Shown here piece by piece: positions 55,626 through 64,000 of a stretch of 64,000 nt of DNA. Source of the stretch: Pseudaquabacterium terrae. GTDB taxonomy: Bacteria; Pseudomonadota; Gammaproteobacteria; Burkholderiales; Burkholderiaceae_C. Under the pieces are notes generated by a model that ran no database searches, was not told the DNA's origin, and saw nothing but the letters and a program-made list of their open reading frames with translations. The stretch spans positions 62,001 through 126,000 of the forward strand of contig NZ_JABRWJ010000002.1 of the NCBI RefSeq assembly GCF_013266755.1, in the 5' to 3' direction. Made by a program: the position numbers and the translations under genes. Numbering within the stretch: the first letter of the stretch is position 1; every line of letters starts with the position of its first letter.

Positions 55626-57512
55626 TCAGTTCAGGCTGCTGCGCAGCGCCTCGAACAGCCGGCGCGGCTGCACCGGCTTGAACAGCACGGGGTGCCCGCT
55701 GGCCGTGATGCGCTGGATCTCGTCGTGCGCGGTGTCGCCGGTGACGAGGATCGCCGGCACCTCCTGACCGCACAGCCGCCGCACCGCGGCGATGGCCTCC
55801 AGCCCGTCGGGGCCGTCGCCCAGGTGCAGGTCCGACAGCACCAGGTCGACATGGCCCTCGAGCGCCTGCGTCGCATGCTCGGCCTGCTGCGCGTCGGCCG
55901 CGGTCATTGCCTGATAGCCCCACTCCTCGAGCAGCAGGCGCAGGCCTTCGCGGATCGGCTCCTCGTCGTCGATCACCAGCACCATCTGCGGCGTCGTCGC
56001 GACCATCGGCAGCGTGTCCGCCGGCGCCATGTCCTCCTGGATGCCGGGCAGCTGGCCGATCGGGATGCCGATGCGGAACATCGTGCCGCGCCCCGGCCGC
56101 GAGGCGACGACCAGCCGGTGGTTCAGCAGCGACGCCAGCCGCTTGACGATCGCCAGCCCCATGCCGAGGCCGTGCGTGCGGTCGCGCTCGCCGCGGCCGA
56201 CCTGGTAGAACTCCTCGAACACGCGCGGCAGCAGCGCCGGCGCGATGCCGACGCCGGTGTCCCAGATCTCGAGGTTGATGAAGCGGCTGGTCGAGCGCGC
56301 GACGACGACGATGCCGCCGTGCTCGGTGTACTTGATCGCGTTCTGGATCAGGTTGCCGACGATGCGTTCGAGCAGTTGCGGATCGCTGGTCACCGACTTG
56401 CCGCCGGGCGAGAAGCGCAGCCCCAGCCCGGCGAGCTCGGCCTGGCCGGCGTAGTGCATGTGCAGCCGCCGGAACATGTCGCGCAGCGGGAAGGTCTGCA
56501 GCCGCGGGCTCATCACGCCGGCGTCGAGCCGCGAGATGTCGAGCATCGCGTTGAACGAGCGCTCGAGGCCGTCGATCGAGCGCATCAGGTTGCGCGCCAG
56601 CGGCTCGTCGGCGCTGTGCTGCAGGCGCTTGTGCAGCGTCGCGGCGAACAGGCCGAGCGCATGCACCGGCTGGCGCAGGTCGTGGCTGGCGATCGCCAGG
56701 AAGCGGCTCTTTTCCTGGTCGGCGGCCCACGCGGCGTCGCGCTCGCCTTCGAGCGCACGCAGCCGCGCGCCCTGCTCGATCAGCGCGCGCGTGTTCTGGC
56801 GCCAGCCGCGGTGGCGCAGCCGGAACACCGCGGTGGCGACGGCGCTGGCAGCGATGCCGCCGACCAGCGGCGCCCAGCGCGCCGGCCCGGTGAGCTGCGA
56901 GGCGGCGGCCAGCGCCGGCGACAGCGGCAGCAGCGCGATCGCCTGCGCGAGACGCGGCAGCGGCGACAGGCTGGCCGCGCCGGCGAAGGCGAACACCGTG
57001 CAGGCCAGCGCCAGCAGCGCGAGGCTGGTCTCGCCGGCGCCGCCGAGCGTGGCGCCCAGCCACGGCAGCGCGGCCGTGGCCAGGCCGGCGCAGGACACCA
57101 GCGCGAGGATGCGCTGCCGCGTCGGGCTCGGCTCGCCGGGCTTGGAAAAGCGGTGGCGGGTGTGCTGCGGCAACCACCACAGCAGCGCCGCGATCGCCAG
57201 CATCAGCGCGCCGGTGACCAGCGCGGCGATCGGATGGCGCAGCCACAGCGCGAGCACCGCCGGCAGCGTCAGGATCGCCAGACACAGGCCCCAGGTCGGC
57301 AGCGCGGCAAGCGCGGCGCGCAGCGCGGCATCGCGCAGGCGTTCGTCGACCTGGCGCCGTTCGGCGATGTGGCGCTCGGTCGCCGCGAAGGCATCGGAGA
57401 CCTCCGCCGCGCAATCGACGGCGACGAAGGGCGGCGGGGGTCCGGGGGACGGTTCGCTCGTCGTCGCCGCGGCGGCATCCGCCGTCGAGGGTTGCGGCGT
57501 GGGCAGCGTCAC
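55626..57512 (-). CDS. Membrane hybrid sensor histidine kinase with receiver domain
   Basis: The 628-residue product has about six membrane helices (about 70-235), a HisKA domain with ASHDLRQPVHALGLFAA near residue 275, a HATPase domain (QLLERIVGNLIQNAIKYTEHG, DTGVGIAP, HGLGMGLAIVKRLAS) and a C-terminal receiver (about 505-625; LVIDDEEPIREGL, phosphoacceptor in VLSDLHLGD, LFKPVQPRRLF). A hydrophobic N-terminal bundle without a large periplasmic domain suggests sensing in the membrane or cytoplasm. It starts with GTG at 57512, 13 bp after the response regulator stop, and lies just upstream of tssA. Control of T6SS is possible but only from position. Confidence 0.9.
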   Translation of the reverse strand: MTLPTPQPSTADAAAATTSEPSPGPPPPFVAVDCAAEVSDAFAATERHIAERRQVDERLRDAALRAALAALPTWGLCLAILTLPAVLALWLRHPIAALVTGALMLAIAALLWWLPQHTRHRFSKPGEPSPTRQRILALVSCAGLATAALPWLGATLGGAGETSLALLALACTVFAFAGAASLSPLPRLAQAIALLPLSPALAAASQLTGPARWAPLVGGIAASAVATAVFRLRHRGWRQNTRALIEQGARLRALEGERDAAWAADQEKSRFLAIASHDLRQPVHALGLFAATLHKRLQHSADEPLARNLMRSIDGLERSFNAMLDISRLDAGVMSPRLQTFPLRDMFRRLHMHYAGQAELAGLGLRFSPGGKSVTSDPQLLERIVGNLIQNAIKYTEHGGIVVVARSTSRFINLEIWDTGVGIAPALLPRVFEEFYQVGRGERDRTHGLGMGLAIVKRLASLLNHRLVVASRPGRGTMFRIGIPIGQLPGIQEDMAPADTLPMVATTPQMVLVIDDEEPIREGLRLLLEEWGYQAMTAADAQQAEHATQALEGHVDLVLSDLHLGDGPDGLEAIAAVRRLCGQEVPAILVTGDTAHDEIQRITASGHPVLFKPVQPRRLFEALRSSLN

Positions 57513-57525
57513 CGCGGCCGCGCCT

Positions 57526-58164
57526 TCAGCGGAACAGGCTGATCAGGTGCGACCGCGACCGCACGTCCAGCGCCAGCAGCAGCGACGAAACGTAGTTCTT
57601 CACCGTGCCGAGCGACAGGTTGGTCGAGTTGCTGATCTCCTGGTTCGTGCAACCCGACAGCACCAGCTCGAGGATCTCGAGGTGGCGCGGACCCAGCTCG
57701 GCGACCCGGTCGTACATCGCCGACGACGGGAAGCGCGGGAACAGCGCGCTGGAGGGCGCCGGCCCGCGCGCTTCGGGCACGCCGTTGGGGAACAGCAGCG
57801 CGGTCAGCGTGTCGCGCATCTGGGTCATCATCGTGCCCTTGCCGACATAGGCCGCGGCACCGAGCGCACGCGCCTGGCGGATCACGAACTCGTCCTGCGT
57901 GCCGCTGAAGACCGCGACGCGCGCCTTCGGATGCGCCTGCAGGAACTGGCGCAGCCCCTGCAGACCCTTGCAGTCGGCGAGGTTGAGGTCCAGCAGCACC
58001 GCGTCGACGGCGCCGTGCGCCGCGTAGGCATCGATGGCCTCCTGCAGCGTGCCGGCCTCGAGCCATTCGACGGGCACGCCGAGCAGCTCGGCGTACATCG
58101 TCTTGACGCCGAAACGCACAAGCTCGTGGTCATCGACCAGCAGAACGGTTTTCTTGTCGCTCAT
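57526..58164 (-). CDS. LuxR/NarL-type response regulator
   Basis: The 212-residue product has a receiver domain (VLLVDDHELVRFGVKTMY, phosphoacceptor in DAVLLDLNLADCKG, VAVFSGTQDEF) and a C-terminal HTH of the NarL type (LGPRHLEILELVLSGCTNQEISNSTNLSLGTVKNYVSSLLLALDV). It starts with ATG at 58164. The hybrid kinase gene follows 13 bp downstream, so they form an apparent two-component pair. The shared location beside the tss operon makes it a candidate regulator, but no target site can be assigned. Confidence 0.93.
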   Translation of the reverse strand: MSDKKTVLLVDDHELVRFGVKTMYAELLGVPVEWLEAGTLQEAIDAYAAHGAVDAVLLDLNLADCKGLQGLRQFLQAHPKARVAVFSGTQDEFVIRQARALGAAAYVGKGTMMTQMRDTLTALLFPNGVPEARGPAPSSALFPRFPSSAMYDRVAELGPRHLEILELVLSGCTNQEISNSTNLSLGTVKNYVSSLLLALDVRSRSHLISLFR

Positions 58165-58249
58165 CGCTTCGCTGAGCCCCTAAGCTGTCGGAGGAACAAC
58201 GCGCATGCTACGCGCCGGCGGCCACGATGGCCCCGCTCGTCGAGCTGGA

Positions 58250-58278
58250 TTTTTGAGCCGTCGCGGCCGTGCTATAGT
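58250..58278 (+). promoter_or_regulatory. Promoter of initiator tRNA gene
   Basis: TATAGT at 58273-58278 matches a -10 box at five of six bases and lies 12 bp before the tRNA. The -35 is weak: a T-rich hexamer TTTTTG at 58250-58255 with a 17-bp spacer. The position relative to the mature 5' end is as expected for a tRNA promoter. Confidence 0.6.
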
Positions 58279-58290
58279 CCGTCCTCCAGT

Positions 58291-58367
<77 letters not shown>

Positions 58368-58379
58368 GATTCAAGCCGA

Positions 58380-58407
58380 CGCCGACCTCCTTCGAGGTCG
58401 GCGTTTT
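58380..58407 (+). terminator. Rho-independent terminator after tRNA-fMet
   Basis: CGCCGACCTC at 58380-58389 and GAGGTCGGCG at 58394-58403 form a perfect 10-bp stem with a CTTC tetraloop, followed by TTTT. It ends the tRNA transcript and lies 16 bp before the macrodomain gene start, which therefore needs read-through or its own promoter. Confidence 0.92.
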
Positions 58408-58423
58408 GCTTTGGGAGCTCGTC

Positions 58424-58933
58424 ATGCCCACGCTGCGCGCCGTTCGCGCCGACATCACGACCCTGGCGGTGGACGCGATCGTCAACGCCGCGAACTCGTC
58501 GTTGCTCGGCGGCGGCGGCGTCGATGGCGCGATCCACCGCGCGGCCGGCCCGGAGCTGTTGCACGAATGCCGGCTGCTCGGCGGCTGCCGCACCGGCGAA
58601 GCGAAGATCACGCGCGGCCACCGGTTGCCCGCGGCCTGGGTGATCCACACCGTCGGTCCGGTCTGGCGCGGGGGCGCCCACGGCGAAGTCGAGCTGCTGG
58701 CCGCGTGTTACCGCACGAGCTTGGGCCTGGCCATCGAGCGCGGCCTGGCGTCGATCGCCTTTCCGGCGATCAGCACCGGCATCTACGGTTATCCGCCGGA
58801 CCTGGCCGCCGAGCTGGCCGTGCGCACCGTGCGCGAGACGCTGGCGGTGACACCCGGCGCGCTGCGCGAGGTGCTGTTCTGCTGCTTCTCCGACGCCGAC
58901 CGCGCACGCTACGACGCGTTGCTGGCCGCATAG
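58424..58933 (+). CDS. Macrodomain (ADP-ribose-binding / deacetylase) protein
   Basis: The 169-residue product is a single macrodomain. Family features are [53 protein letters not shown] and [14 protein letters not shown], matching the O-acetyl-ADP-ribose deacetylase/MacroD-like group. The conserved Asn-Ala-Ala-Asn and [10 protein letters not shown] loop residues for ADP-ribose binding are intact. It starts with ATG at 58424. Its 3' end overlaps the convergent diguanylate cyclase gene by 25 bp. It may reverse ADP-ribosylation; the substrate is not known. Confidence 0.93.
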   Translation: MPTLRAVRADITTLAVDAIVNAANSSLLGGGGVDGAIHRAAGPELLHECRLLGGCRTGEAKITRGHRLPAAWVIHTVGPVWRGGAHGEVELLAACYRTSLGLAIERGLASIAFPAISTGIYGYPPDLAAELAVRTVRETLAVTPGALREVLFCCFSDADRARYDALLAA

Positions 58934-60612
58934 CGCCGCCGCCCCTGCGCCTTCGCGCGGTACATCGCCTCGTCGGCGCGGTGCAGCAGCTGCTCGGCGC
59001 TGCTGGCGTCTTGCGGATAGACGGCGATGCCGACGCTCGCCGAGATCGACTGCACGCCGCTGCCCAGCCCGTACGGCTGCGACAGCTGGCCGACCAGGTT
59101 CTGCGCGACGGTGACGGCGCCCTCGGCACCGGTGCCGTGCAGCATCACCGCGAACTCGTCGCCGCCCAGGCGCGCGGCGATGTCCGACAGCCGCACGTTC
59201 GCGCGCAGCCGACGCGCCGCTTCGCGCAGCAGATCGTCGCCGACGTGGTGGCCATGCCGGTCGTTGACCGCCTTGAAGCCGTCGAGGTCGATGTACAGCA
59301 GTGCGATGTCGCCGCCGGCGCGTTTCGAGTCGACGATGCGCTGGCGCAGGAACTGCTCGAACATCGTGCGGTTCGCCAGCCCGGTCAGCGAATCGTGGTG
59401 CGCGTCGTGCAGCGCCTGCTGCAGCAGCGTCGAGGTCGTCGTCAACGCGCTGCCGACCTCGTCGAGCTCCTTCAGCGGCAGCGCGCCCACCGTCACCGCC
59501 TCGCCGCGGCCGAGCGCCAGCGCCGGCAGGCACAGCGCCCGCGTCGAGCGCGCGATGCGCCCGCCGATGATCCACGCGCCGGCGATCGATGCCACCAGCA
59601 TCAGCCCGGCACCGAGCGCGAGCCGCAGCAGGCTGCGCTGCAGCTCGGCACTCATGCCGGCGCGCGGCACGCCGAGCGCGACCGCCCAGTTCGAGACGCT
59701 CGAGCGCGCGAAGTAAGAGCGCATCTCGGTGCCGTCGAGCGCCGACGTGTCGTCGATCCAGCCGTCGGGCGCGCCGGCCATGCGCCGCACCAGCGACGGC
59801 GGCCCGGGCTGGCCGAGGAAGTGCTCGACCAGCGGGCTGCGCGCCACCACCACGCCGGCGCTGTCATAGACACCGGCAATCCAGTGTTCGGGCAGCGGCT
59901 GCGTCAGCAGCGCGCGCGACAGCCGGTCGGTCCACAGCCCGGCGGCCAGCACGTAGGCGACGCTGCCGGCGCGCTGCACCGGCACGCCGATCGCCATCAG
60001 CGGGCGGTGCGCGACCGGCCCGACGAAGAGGTCGGTCACCGCCGGCCTGCCGGTGTCGAAGATCGCCAGCAGCGCCGCGTTGCGCTCGATCGGCAGGGCG
60101 CTGCCGAAGGGCCGCAGCGTATTGACGCGCTGCCGCCGCTCGGCATCGATCAGCACGAAGTTGTTGACGTTGACATCCTTCAGCACCCCGCTGGCCTGGC
60201 TCTGGAACGCAGCCAGGTCGTGGGCGTCCAGGTGCGGCGACGACGCCAGGGCGATCAGCGCGGCGCGCGAGCCGGCGAGCTCACGATCGACCACTGCCAC
60301 CAGCGCATGCGTCGTCGCCATCGCGTCGCGTTCGAGGCGCGCCTGGCCGTGGCGATAGTCGAGGTGGATCAGGAAGGCCGCGATCAGCGAGGGCGGGATC
60401 ACGCTGGCCAGCACCAGCAGCACGAGCCAGAAACGGATCGACTTCGGCGACGCGCTGCCGCCACGCCCCACGGCGCGGCGATCGGTCGCCGGACCGGACG
60501 ATGCGCTGGCGTTCACGGCCGAAGGTCCCTGAACGAGCGGCGGCCGCTTCGAGCCGCCTGCGTGGACTCCCCGATGCCGGCCAGTGTAGGCAGATGCATG
60601 ACGCGGCGGCAA
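58909..60612 (-). CDS. GGDEF diguanylate cyclase with Cache-like sensor
   Basis: The 567-residue product has an N-terminal membrane helix (about 60-82), an extracytoplasmic Cache-like domain (about 85-325), a second helix (about 335-355) and a C-terminal GGDEF domain with [37 protein letters not shown] and the intact signature [10 protein letters not shown]. It should make cyclic di-GMP. No EAL domain is seen. The start may be ATG at 60612 or GTG at 60516, since the first 32 residues have no family sequence. It follows the hybrid kinase gene by 12 bp and overlaps the macrodomain gene by 25 bp at its 3' end. Confidence 0.93.
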   Translation of the reverse strand: MPPRHASAYTGRHRGVHAGGSKRPPLVQGPSAVNASASSGPATDRRAVGRGGSASPKSIRFWLVLLVLASVIPPSLIAAFLIHLDYRHGQARLERDAMATTHALVAVVDRELAGSRAALIALASSPHLDAHDLAAFQSQASGVLKDVNVNNFVLIDAERRQRVNTLRPFGSALPIERNAALLAIFDTGRPAVTDLFVGPVAHRPLMAIGVPVQRAGSVAYVLAAGLWTDRLSRALLTQPLPEHWIAGVYDSAGVVVARSPLVEHFLGQPGPPSLVRRMAGAPDGWIDDTSALDGTEMRSYFARSSVSNWAVALGVPRAGMSAELQRSLLRLALGAGLMLVASIAGAWIIGGRIARSTRALCLPALALGRGEAVTVGALPLKELDEVGSALTTTSTLLQQALHDAHHDSLTGLANRTMFEQFLRQRIVDSKRAGGDIALLYIDLDGFKAVNDRHGHHVGDDLLREAARRLRANVRLSDIAARLGGDEFAVMLHGTGAEGAVTVAQNLVGQLSQPYGLGSGVQSISASVGIAVYPQDASSAEQLLHRADEAMYRAKAQGRRRYAASNAS

Positions 60613-60624
60613 GCGCCGCCATGC

Positions 60625-62640
60625 TCAGGCGTTCGGGTGCGGCTTGAGGCTCGCCAGTGCGCTGTCGATTGCGTCGAGCAGGTCCTCCTGCGCGACCGGT
60701 TTGGTCAGGTAGCGGAAGAATCCGGCCGCCAGCCCGTCGGCCACCGCCTGGGGCATCGCATTGGCCGTCAGCGCAATGATCGGGATGTGCGCGGTCATCG
60801 GGTCCTGGTGCAGGATGGCCTGCGCTTCGCGGCCGGTCATGCGCGGCATGTTGTTGTCCATCACGATGACATCGGGCTGGTACACCCGCGCCATCTCGAC
60901 GCCGAGCAGCCCGTCCTGCGCAGTGATCAGCTGCAGGTCGTCGCGGCCGGCGAAGATCTCCTCGACCAGTCGCAGGTTGGTCGGGTTGTCCTCGACGCAC
61001 AGCACGGTCGCGCGCGCGCCCTCGCCGGTGGCCGGCTGAGGCCGCGGCGGCAGCGCCGGCGCCGCTGCGACGTCGACGGCCGGGGCGCTGCCATCGAGGT
61101 CGACCCAGAACATGCTGCCGGTGCCGACGGTCGAGCTGACGCCGATCGCGCCGCCCATCTGCTCGACCAGCCGCTTGGTGACGACCAGGCCGATGCCGGT
61201 GCCTTCCTGCGTGCCGCCTTCCTGGCCCAGCCGGTTGAACGGCTGGAACAGCGCCTCGAGCTGGTCCGGGCGCAGGCCGTGGCCGGTGTCCTGCACCGAG
61301 ATGCGCACGCGCCGTTCGCCGACCATCGTGCAGTCGACGACCACCGCACCCTGGTCGCGGTTGTACTTGATGGCATTCGACAGCAGGTTCAGCAGCACCT
61401 GCTTGAGCCGTGTCGGGTCGGCGACCACCGTCAACGGACACTGTTCGGGGAACAGCATGCGAATGCCGCGCCGCGTGCCCATCGGCTCGGTCATCGTGCG
61501 GCACTCGCCGAGCAGCGCCACCAGCGGCACGTTCTCCAGCGTCAGCTGCAGCTTGCCGGCCTCGATCTGCGCCAGGTTCAGGATGTCGTTGATCAGGCTC
61601 AGCAGGTGCTTGCCGGCGCGCACCATGTGGCCGACGAACTCGGTGCGGCGCTCCGCCGTCAGCCGCGACGAGTCGCCCTGCAGCAGCTGGCCGAAGCCGA
61701 TGATCGCCGACAGCGGCGTACGCAGCTCGTGGCTCATGCTGGAGAGGAACTCGGACTTGGCGCGGTTCGCGCGCTCGGCGGCCTCGGTGGCCAGCGCGAG
61801 CTCCTGGTTCGAGGTCTCGAGCTGCAGCGTGCGCTCGCTGACGCGCCGCTCGAGCTGCTCGTTCAGCCGCTCGACCTCGTGCTGCGCGATGCGGCGCTCC
61901 TCGACCTCGGCGGCCTTCTCGCGGTTCGAGGCCTCGAGCGCCTGCGTGCGCTGCTCGATCTCGTGCAGCATGTCGTTGAAGGCCTCGGCGAGCGCGCCGA
62001 CCTCGTCGTCGCTGACCCGCTCGACGCGGCGCGAATAGTCGCGCCGCTGCACCACGTTGCGGGCCACGTCGGCGATCGCCAGCAGCGGCCGCGTGACCAC
62101 CTTCTCGAGCCGCGACGACACCCCCAGCGCCACCAGCATCGCGCCGGCGACGACGACCAGCGCGATGCCGGCGTAGTCGGCCAGGCGCTCGACCAGCGCG
62201 TACTGCGCCCGCAGGTAGACCGTGCCGAGGATCTGGTTGTTCTCGATGATGCGCTTGAAGACCACCATGTCGCCGTCGGCGCGGCTGATGCCGTCGGCGC
62301 CGGGCAGCGCCGGCAGCGCCACCTCGGCCGCGTCCTTTGCGCGGTAGCTGGCGAACACCTGGCCGCGCGCGCCGTACACCGCGGCGACGCGCACCTTCGG
62401 CTGCAGGCGCAGCAGCTCGAGGTTCTCGGTCGCGGTGCGCGCGTCGTCGAAAGTCAGCGCCGGCGCGGCGGTGCGCGCCAGCAGCCCGGCCTGCGTGTCG
62501 AGGTCGGCGGCCCAGCGGTCGTGGTACACGCGCAGCTCATAGGTGGTCATCGCGCCGAGCGCGAAAAGCAGCGCTGCCAGCGTCGTCAGCAGCATGGCGC
62601 CGAGCAGGCGGCGCCGCAGGGAGCTGCGGGGGGCGGTCAT
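60625..62640 (-). CDS. Hybrid sensor histidine kinase with HAMP and receiver
   Basis: The 671-residue product has membrane helix 1 (about 12-34), a CHASE8-like periplasmic domain (about 40-150; LARTAAPALTFDDARTATENLELLRLQPKVRVAAVYGARGQVFASY), helix 2 (about 152-175) and a HAMP domain. A coiled coil leads to HisKA (FLSSMSHELRTPLSAIIGFGQLL), HATPase (LLNLLSNAIKYNRDQG, DTGHGLRPDQ, GTGIGLVVTKRLVEQMGG) and a receiver (VLCVEDNPTNLRLVEEI, phosphoacceptor in VIVMDNNMPRMTG). Its start overlaps the YfiR-like gene stop by four bases. Together with YfiR and the cyclase it forms a sensory operon. Confidence 0.94.
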   Translation of the reverse strand: MTAPRSSLRRRLLGAMLLTTLAALLFALGAMTTYELRVYHDRWAADLDTQAGLLARTAAPALTFDDARTATENLELLRLQPKVRVAAVYGARGQVFASYRAKDAAEVALPALPGADGISRADGDMVVFKRIIENNQILGTVYLRAQYALVERLADYAGIALVVVAGAMLVALGVSSRLEKVVTRPLLAIADVARNVVQRRDYSRRVERVSDDEVGALAEAFNDMLHEIEQRTQALEASNREKAAEVEERRIAQHEVERLNEQLERRVSERTLQLETSNQELALATEAAERANRAKSEFLSSMSHELRTPLSAIIGFGQLLQGDSSRLTAERRTEFVGHMVRAGKHLLSLINDILNLAQIEAGKLQLTLENVPLVALLGECRTMTEPMGTRRGIRMLFPEQCPLTVVADPTRLKQVLLNLLSNAIKYNRDQGAVVVDCTMVGERRVRISVQDTGHGLRPDQLEALFQPFNRLGQEGGTQEGTGIGLVVTKRLVEQMGGAIGVSSTVGTGSMFWVDLDGSAPAVDVAAAPALPPRPQPATGEGARATVLCVEDNPTNLRLVEEIFAGRDDLQLITAQDGLLGVEMARVYQPDVIVMDNNMPRMTGREAQAILHQDPMTAHIPIIALTANAMPQAVADGLAAGFFRYLTKPVAQEDLLDAIDSALASLKPHPNA

Positions 62641-63233
62641 GATGTCTTGGTCCAGACCTTACGCGCGACGCCGAGCAGCCGCGCGCTGATCTTCAGGTTA
62701 CCTTGTTCGGCCAGCGGCAGGGCGATGTCGAAGCGCACCTTGTCGTCGACCAGCACGAAATTGATGATGCTGCCGGCGGTCGAGGCGGGCTCGGTCTCGG
62801 TGACGGTCAGCAGCGGCTGCCCGCGGGCGCTGGCCAGCAACTCGGCGAGCCGGCCGCCATGCGAGCGGGCAATGAACAGGATGTGGACGCCGGCCAACGC
62901 TTCGGGGCGGGGCAATTTGCGTACCACCATCGACCGGCCCTGCACCGACATGCCGGCCGCGGCGCGCGTCAGCTCCTGGGCGACCTCGTCGCTGCCGAGC
63001 ACGCCGATCACGAAAGGCTGGTCGGCGCGATCGCCCGGCGGCCACTCGACGTAACTCGCGAACTTGCAGATGAAGGCCGCCTTGACCTGGTATTCCGAGG
63101 CCTGCAGACCGGCCTCTGCCTGCGCGGAGGTCGGTCCCGCAGCGGTGGCCAGCCATCCGACGGCGGCGAGCGCGAGCAGGCGGCGACGCAGCACCGGGCT
63201 GCGCAGGCGGGAAACGCCATGCAGGTCGTTCAT
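62637..63233 (-). CDS. YfiR-family periplasmic protein (DUF4154)
   Basis: The 198-residue product has a signal peptide (cleavage near SAQA) and the YfiR core: EYQVKAAFICKFASYVEWPP, FVIGVLGSDEVAQELTRA, VHILFIARS, GQPLLTVTET and IINFVLVDDKVRFDIALPLAEQGNLKISARLLGVARKV. In Pseudomonas YfiR is a periplasmic repressor of the diguanylate cyclase YfiN. Here it is encoded with a hybrid kinase and a diguanylate cyclase, so a similar link is likely but not proven. It lies 3 bp after the TonB receptor stop. Confidence 0.93.
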   Translation of the reverse strand: MNDLHGVSRLRSPVLRRRLLALAAVGWLATAAGPTSAQAEAGLQASEYQVKAAFICKFASYVEWPPGDRADQPFVIGVLGSDEVAQELTRAAAGMSVQGRSMVVRKLPRPEALAGVHILFIARSHGGRLAELLASARGQPLLTVTETEPASTAGSIINFVLVDDKVRFDIALPLAEQGNLKISARLLGVARKVWTKTS

Positions 63234-63236
63234 CGG

Positions 63237-64000
63237 TCAGAAGCCCCACAGCAGCTTGAGCAGCCACGAGCGGCCAATTTCGGTGCGTGTCGCGACTCCC
63301 GCGAACTCGCCGTGGCCGCCGCCGGTCAGATTCTGGCCGGTGATCGACAGTTCCAGCTGCGGTGCCGGCCGCCAGGCCCAGCGCAGGTCGAGCGCGGTGT
63401 AGGCCGGCACCACGGGGACCGCGAGGCGCGAGACATGGCGCACGGCGACGTCGAGCTCGCTGCGCGGGCCGAGGTCCCAGGCCGAGCGCAGCTGCCACTG
63501 GCGCTGCGCCGTCGCGCCTTCGACATTGCGCACCGCGACGGGGTCGTTGCTGCCGGGCTTCAGTTCGAAGTCCTGCCACAGCCGGGTACCGCCCGCCTGC
63601 AGGCGCCAGCTCGGCATCACCTGCCAGGCTCCGGATACCTCGAGCCCCTGCACCGTGCCGCGCATGCCGCTGGCAAAGATCGCAAAGGCGGTCGATCCTT
63701 CGCGGAAGGTCTGCTGCGTGCGCAGGTGGTCGTAGTCGGCATGGAAGGCGCTCGCCGACAGCGAGGTGCTCGCGCTGGGCCGGCCGCGGTAGCCGACTTC
63801 GAACACCTTGGCGATTTCTTCCCGGACGAGAGCTCCCCCGCGCAGCCGGTCCGGGCCGCCCGGAACGACGCTCGGGATGAAGATGTCACGGTCGAGGCGC
63901 GACGGTGCACGCACCGCGCGCGACAGCGCGGCCCACACCAGGTGGTCGGGGGCCGGCTTCCAGCCCAGCCGCGCGCTCGGCAGCCAATGGCCGCCGGTGT
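63237..64000 (-). CDS. TonB-dependent receptor, C-terminal part (cut by window edge)
   Basis: The visible 254 residues form the C-terminal beta-barrel of a TonB-dependent receptor: alternating strands and loops such as EVGYRGRPSASTSLSASAFHADYDHLRTQQ, LEVSGAWQVMPSWRLQAGGTRLWQDF and LELSITGQNLTGGGHGEFAG, ending RSWLLKLLWGF with the terminal aromatic residue typical of outer membrane proteins. The frame continues beyond 64000, so the plug and TonB box are not seen and the ligand cannot be inferred. It is the first gene of an operon with yfiR-like, hybrid kinase and diguanylate cyclase genes. Confidence 0.9.
   Translation of the reverse strand, partial: TGGHWLPSARLGWKPAPDHLVWAALSRAVRAPSRLDRDIFIPSVVPGGPDRLRGGALVREEIAKVFEVGYRGRPSASTSLSASAFHADYDHLRTQQTFREGSTAFAIFASGMRGTVQGLEVSGAWQVMPSWRLQAGGTRLWQDFELKPGSNDPVAVRNVEGATAQRQWQLRSAWDLGPRSELDVAVRHVSRLAVPVVPAYTALDLRWAWRPAPQLELSITGQNLTGGGHGEFAGVATRTEIGRSWLLKLLWGF

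Noticed and set aside
62448-62461. TCGAAAGTCA inside the hybrid kinase gene as a regulatory site
   Set aside because: It is within coding sequence, far from any gene start, and not linked to T6SS. It is taken as a chance copy.
58411-63054. Very long plus-strand open frame antisense to the cyclase and kinase genes
   Set aside because: It runs over the macrodomain gene in another frame and then antisense to two well-supported genes. The His/Arg-rich product has no family features.

Overview
The window looks like a chromosomal segment of a high-GC beta-proteobacterium, probably a Burkholderiales of the Rubrivivax/Leptothrix/Methylibium type. This is inferred from the rpsK-rpsD-rpoA-rplQ order, strong G/C bias at third codon positions, and the protein sequences; no database search was possible. 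It holds the end of the ribosomal alpha operon, one very large and apparently complete type VI secretion system (T6SS) locus, and a signalling region.

Layout. (1) 1-2530, + strand: tail of rpsK, a near-consensus sigma70 promoter, rpsD, rpoA, rplQ and a clear intrinsic terminator. (2) 2582-4360: dsbD. (3) 4439-11969, + strand: tssJ-tssK-tssL-tssM-tagF, the envelope complex plus one baseplate protein (TssK) and a post-translational regulator. (4) 11979-25055, almost all - strand: a threonine-phosphorylation and envelope block with a PP2C phosphatase, an FHA protein, a LysM lipoprotein (on +), a TPR lipoprotein, a LysM/NodB-type deacetylase lipoprotein and three membrane Ser/Thr kinases. Two of these kinases are tandem paralogues with a duplicated, unassigned C-terminal domain. 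(5) 25263-34407, - strand: a VgrG cargo island with VgrG, DUF6484-like, DUF4150 PAAR-like, a degenerate ketosynthase-like protein, an AHH/HNH-type nuclease candidate toxin, two different immunity-like proteins, a DUF2169 adaptor, a TIGR02270-like HEAT protein and a two-helix membrane peptide. (6) 34489-42345, - strand: a second VgrG island with a DUF2169-pentapeptide fusion, a pentapeptide protein, DUF3540, a second DUF4150 protein and a small membrane protein, but no recognisable toxin. (7) 42434-55481, - strand: the tail, sheath and baseplate operon tssA-tssB-tssC-hcp-hcp-tagJ-tssE-tssF-tssG-tssH, ending in a TPR-methyltransferase. (8) 55626-58164, - strand: a LuxR-type response regulator and a hybrid histidine kinase next to tssA. 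(9) 58291-58933, + strand: initiator tRNA, terminator and a macrodomain protein. (10) 58909-64000, - strand: TonB-dependent receptor (cut by the window edge), YfiR-like protein, CHASE-like/HAMP hybrid kinase and a GGDEF diguanylate cyclase in one tight operon.

How it fits together. TssJ-L-M anchors the machine, TssK-E-F-G-A builds the baseplate, TssB/C with Hcp forms the contractile tail, and TssH recycles the sheath. The two VgrG islands supply spikes, PAAR-like tips, adaptors and cargo. The kinases, phosphatase and FHA protein form an expanded post-translational switch, with TagF as a separate likely inhibitor. The most interesting signals are: a recurrent CCGAAAGTCA element upstream of six minus-strand T6SS genes; the three-kinase array with its new-looking duplicated domain and slippage-prone tracts; the nuclease with two immunity candidates and a ketosynthase-like partner that has lost a catalytic residue; and the second VgrG island without an identifiable toxin.
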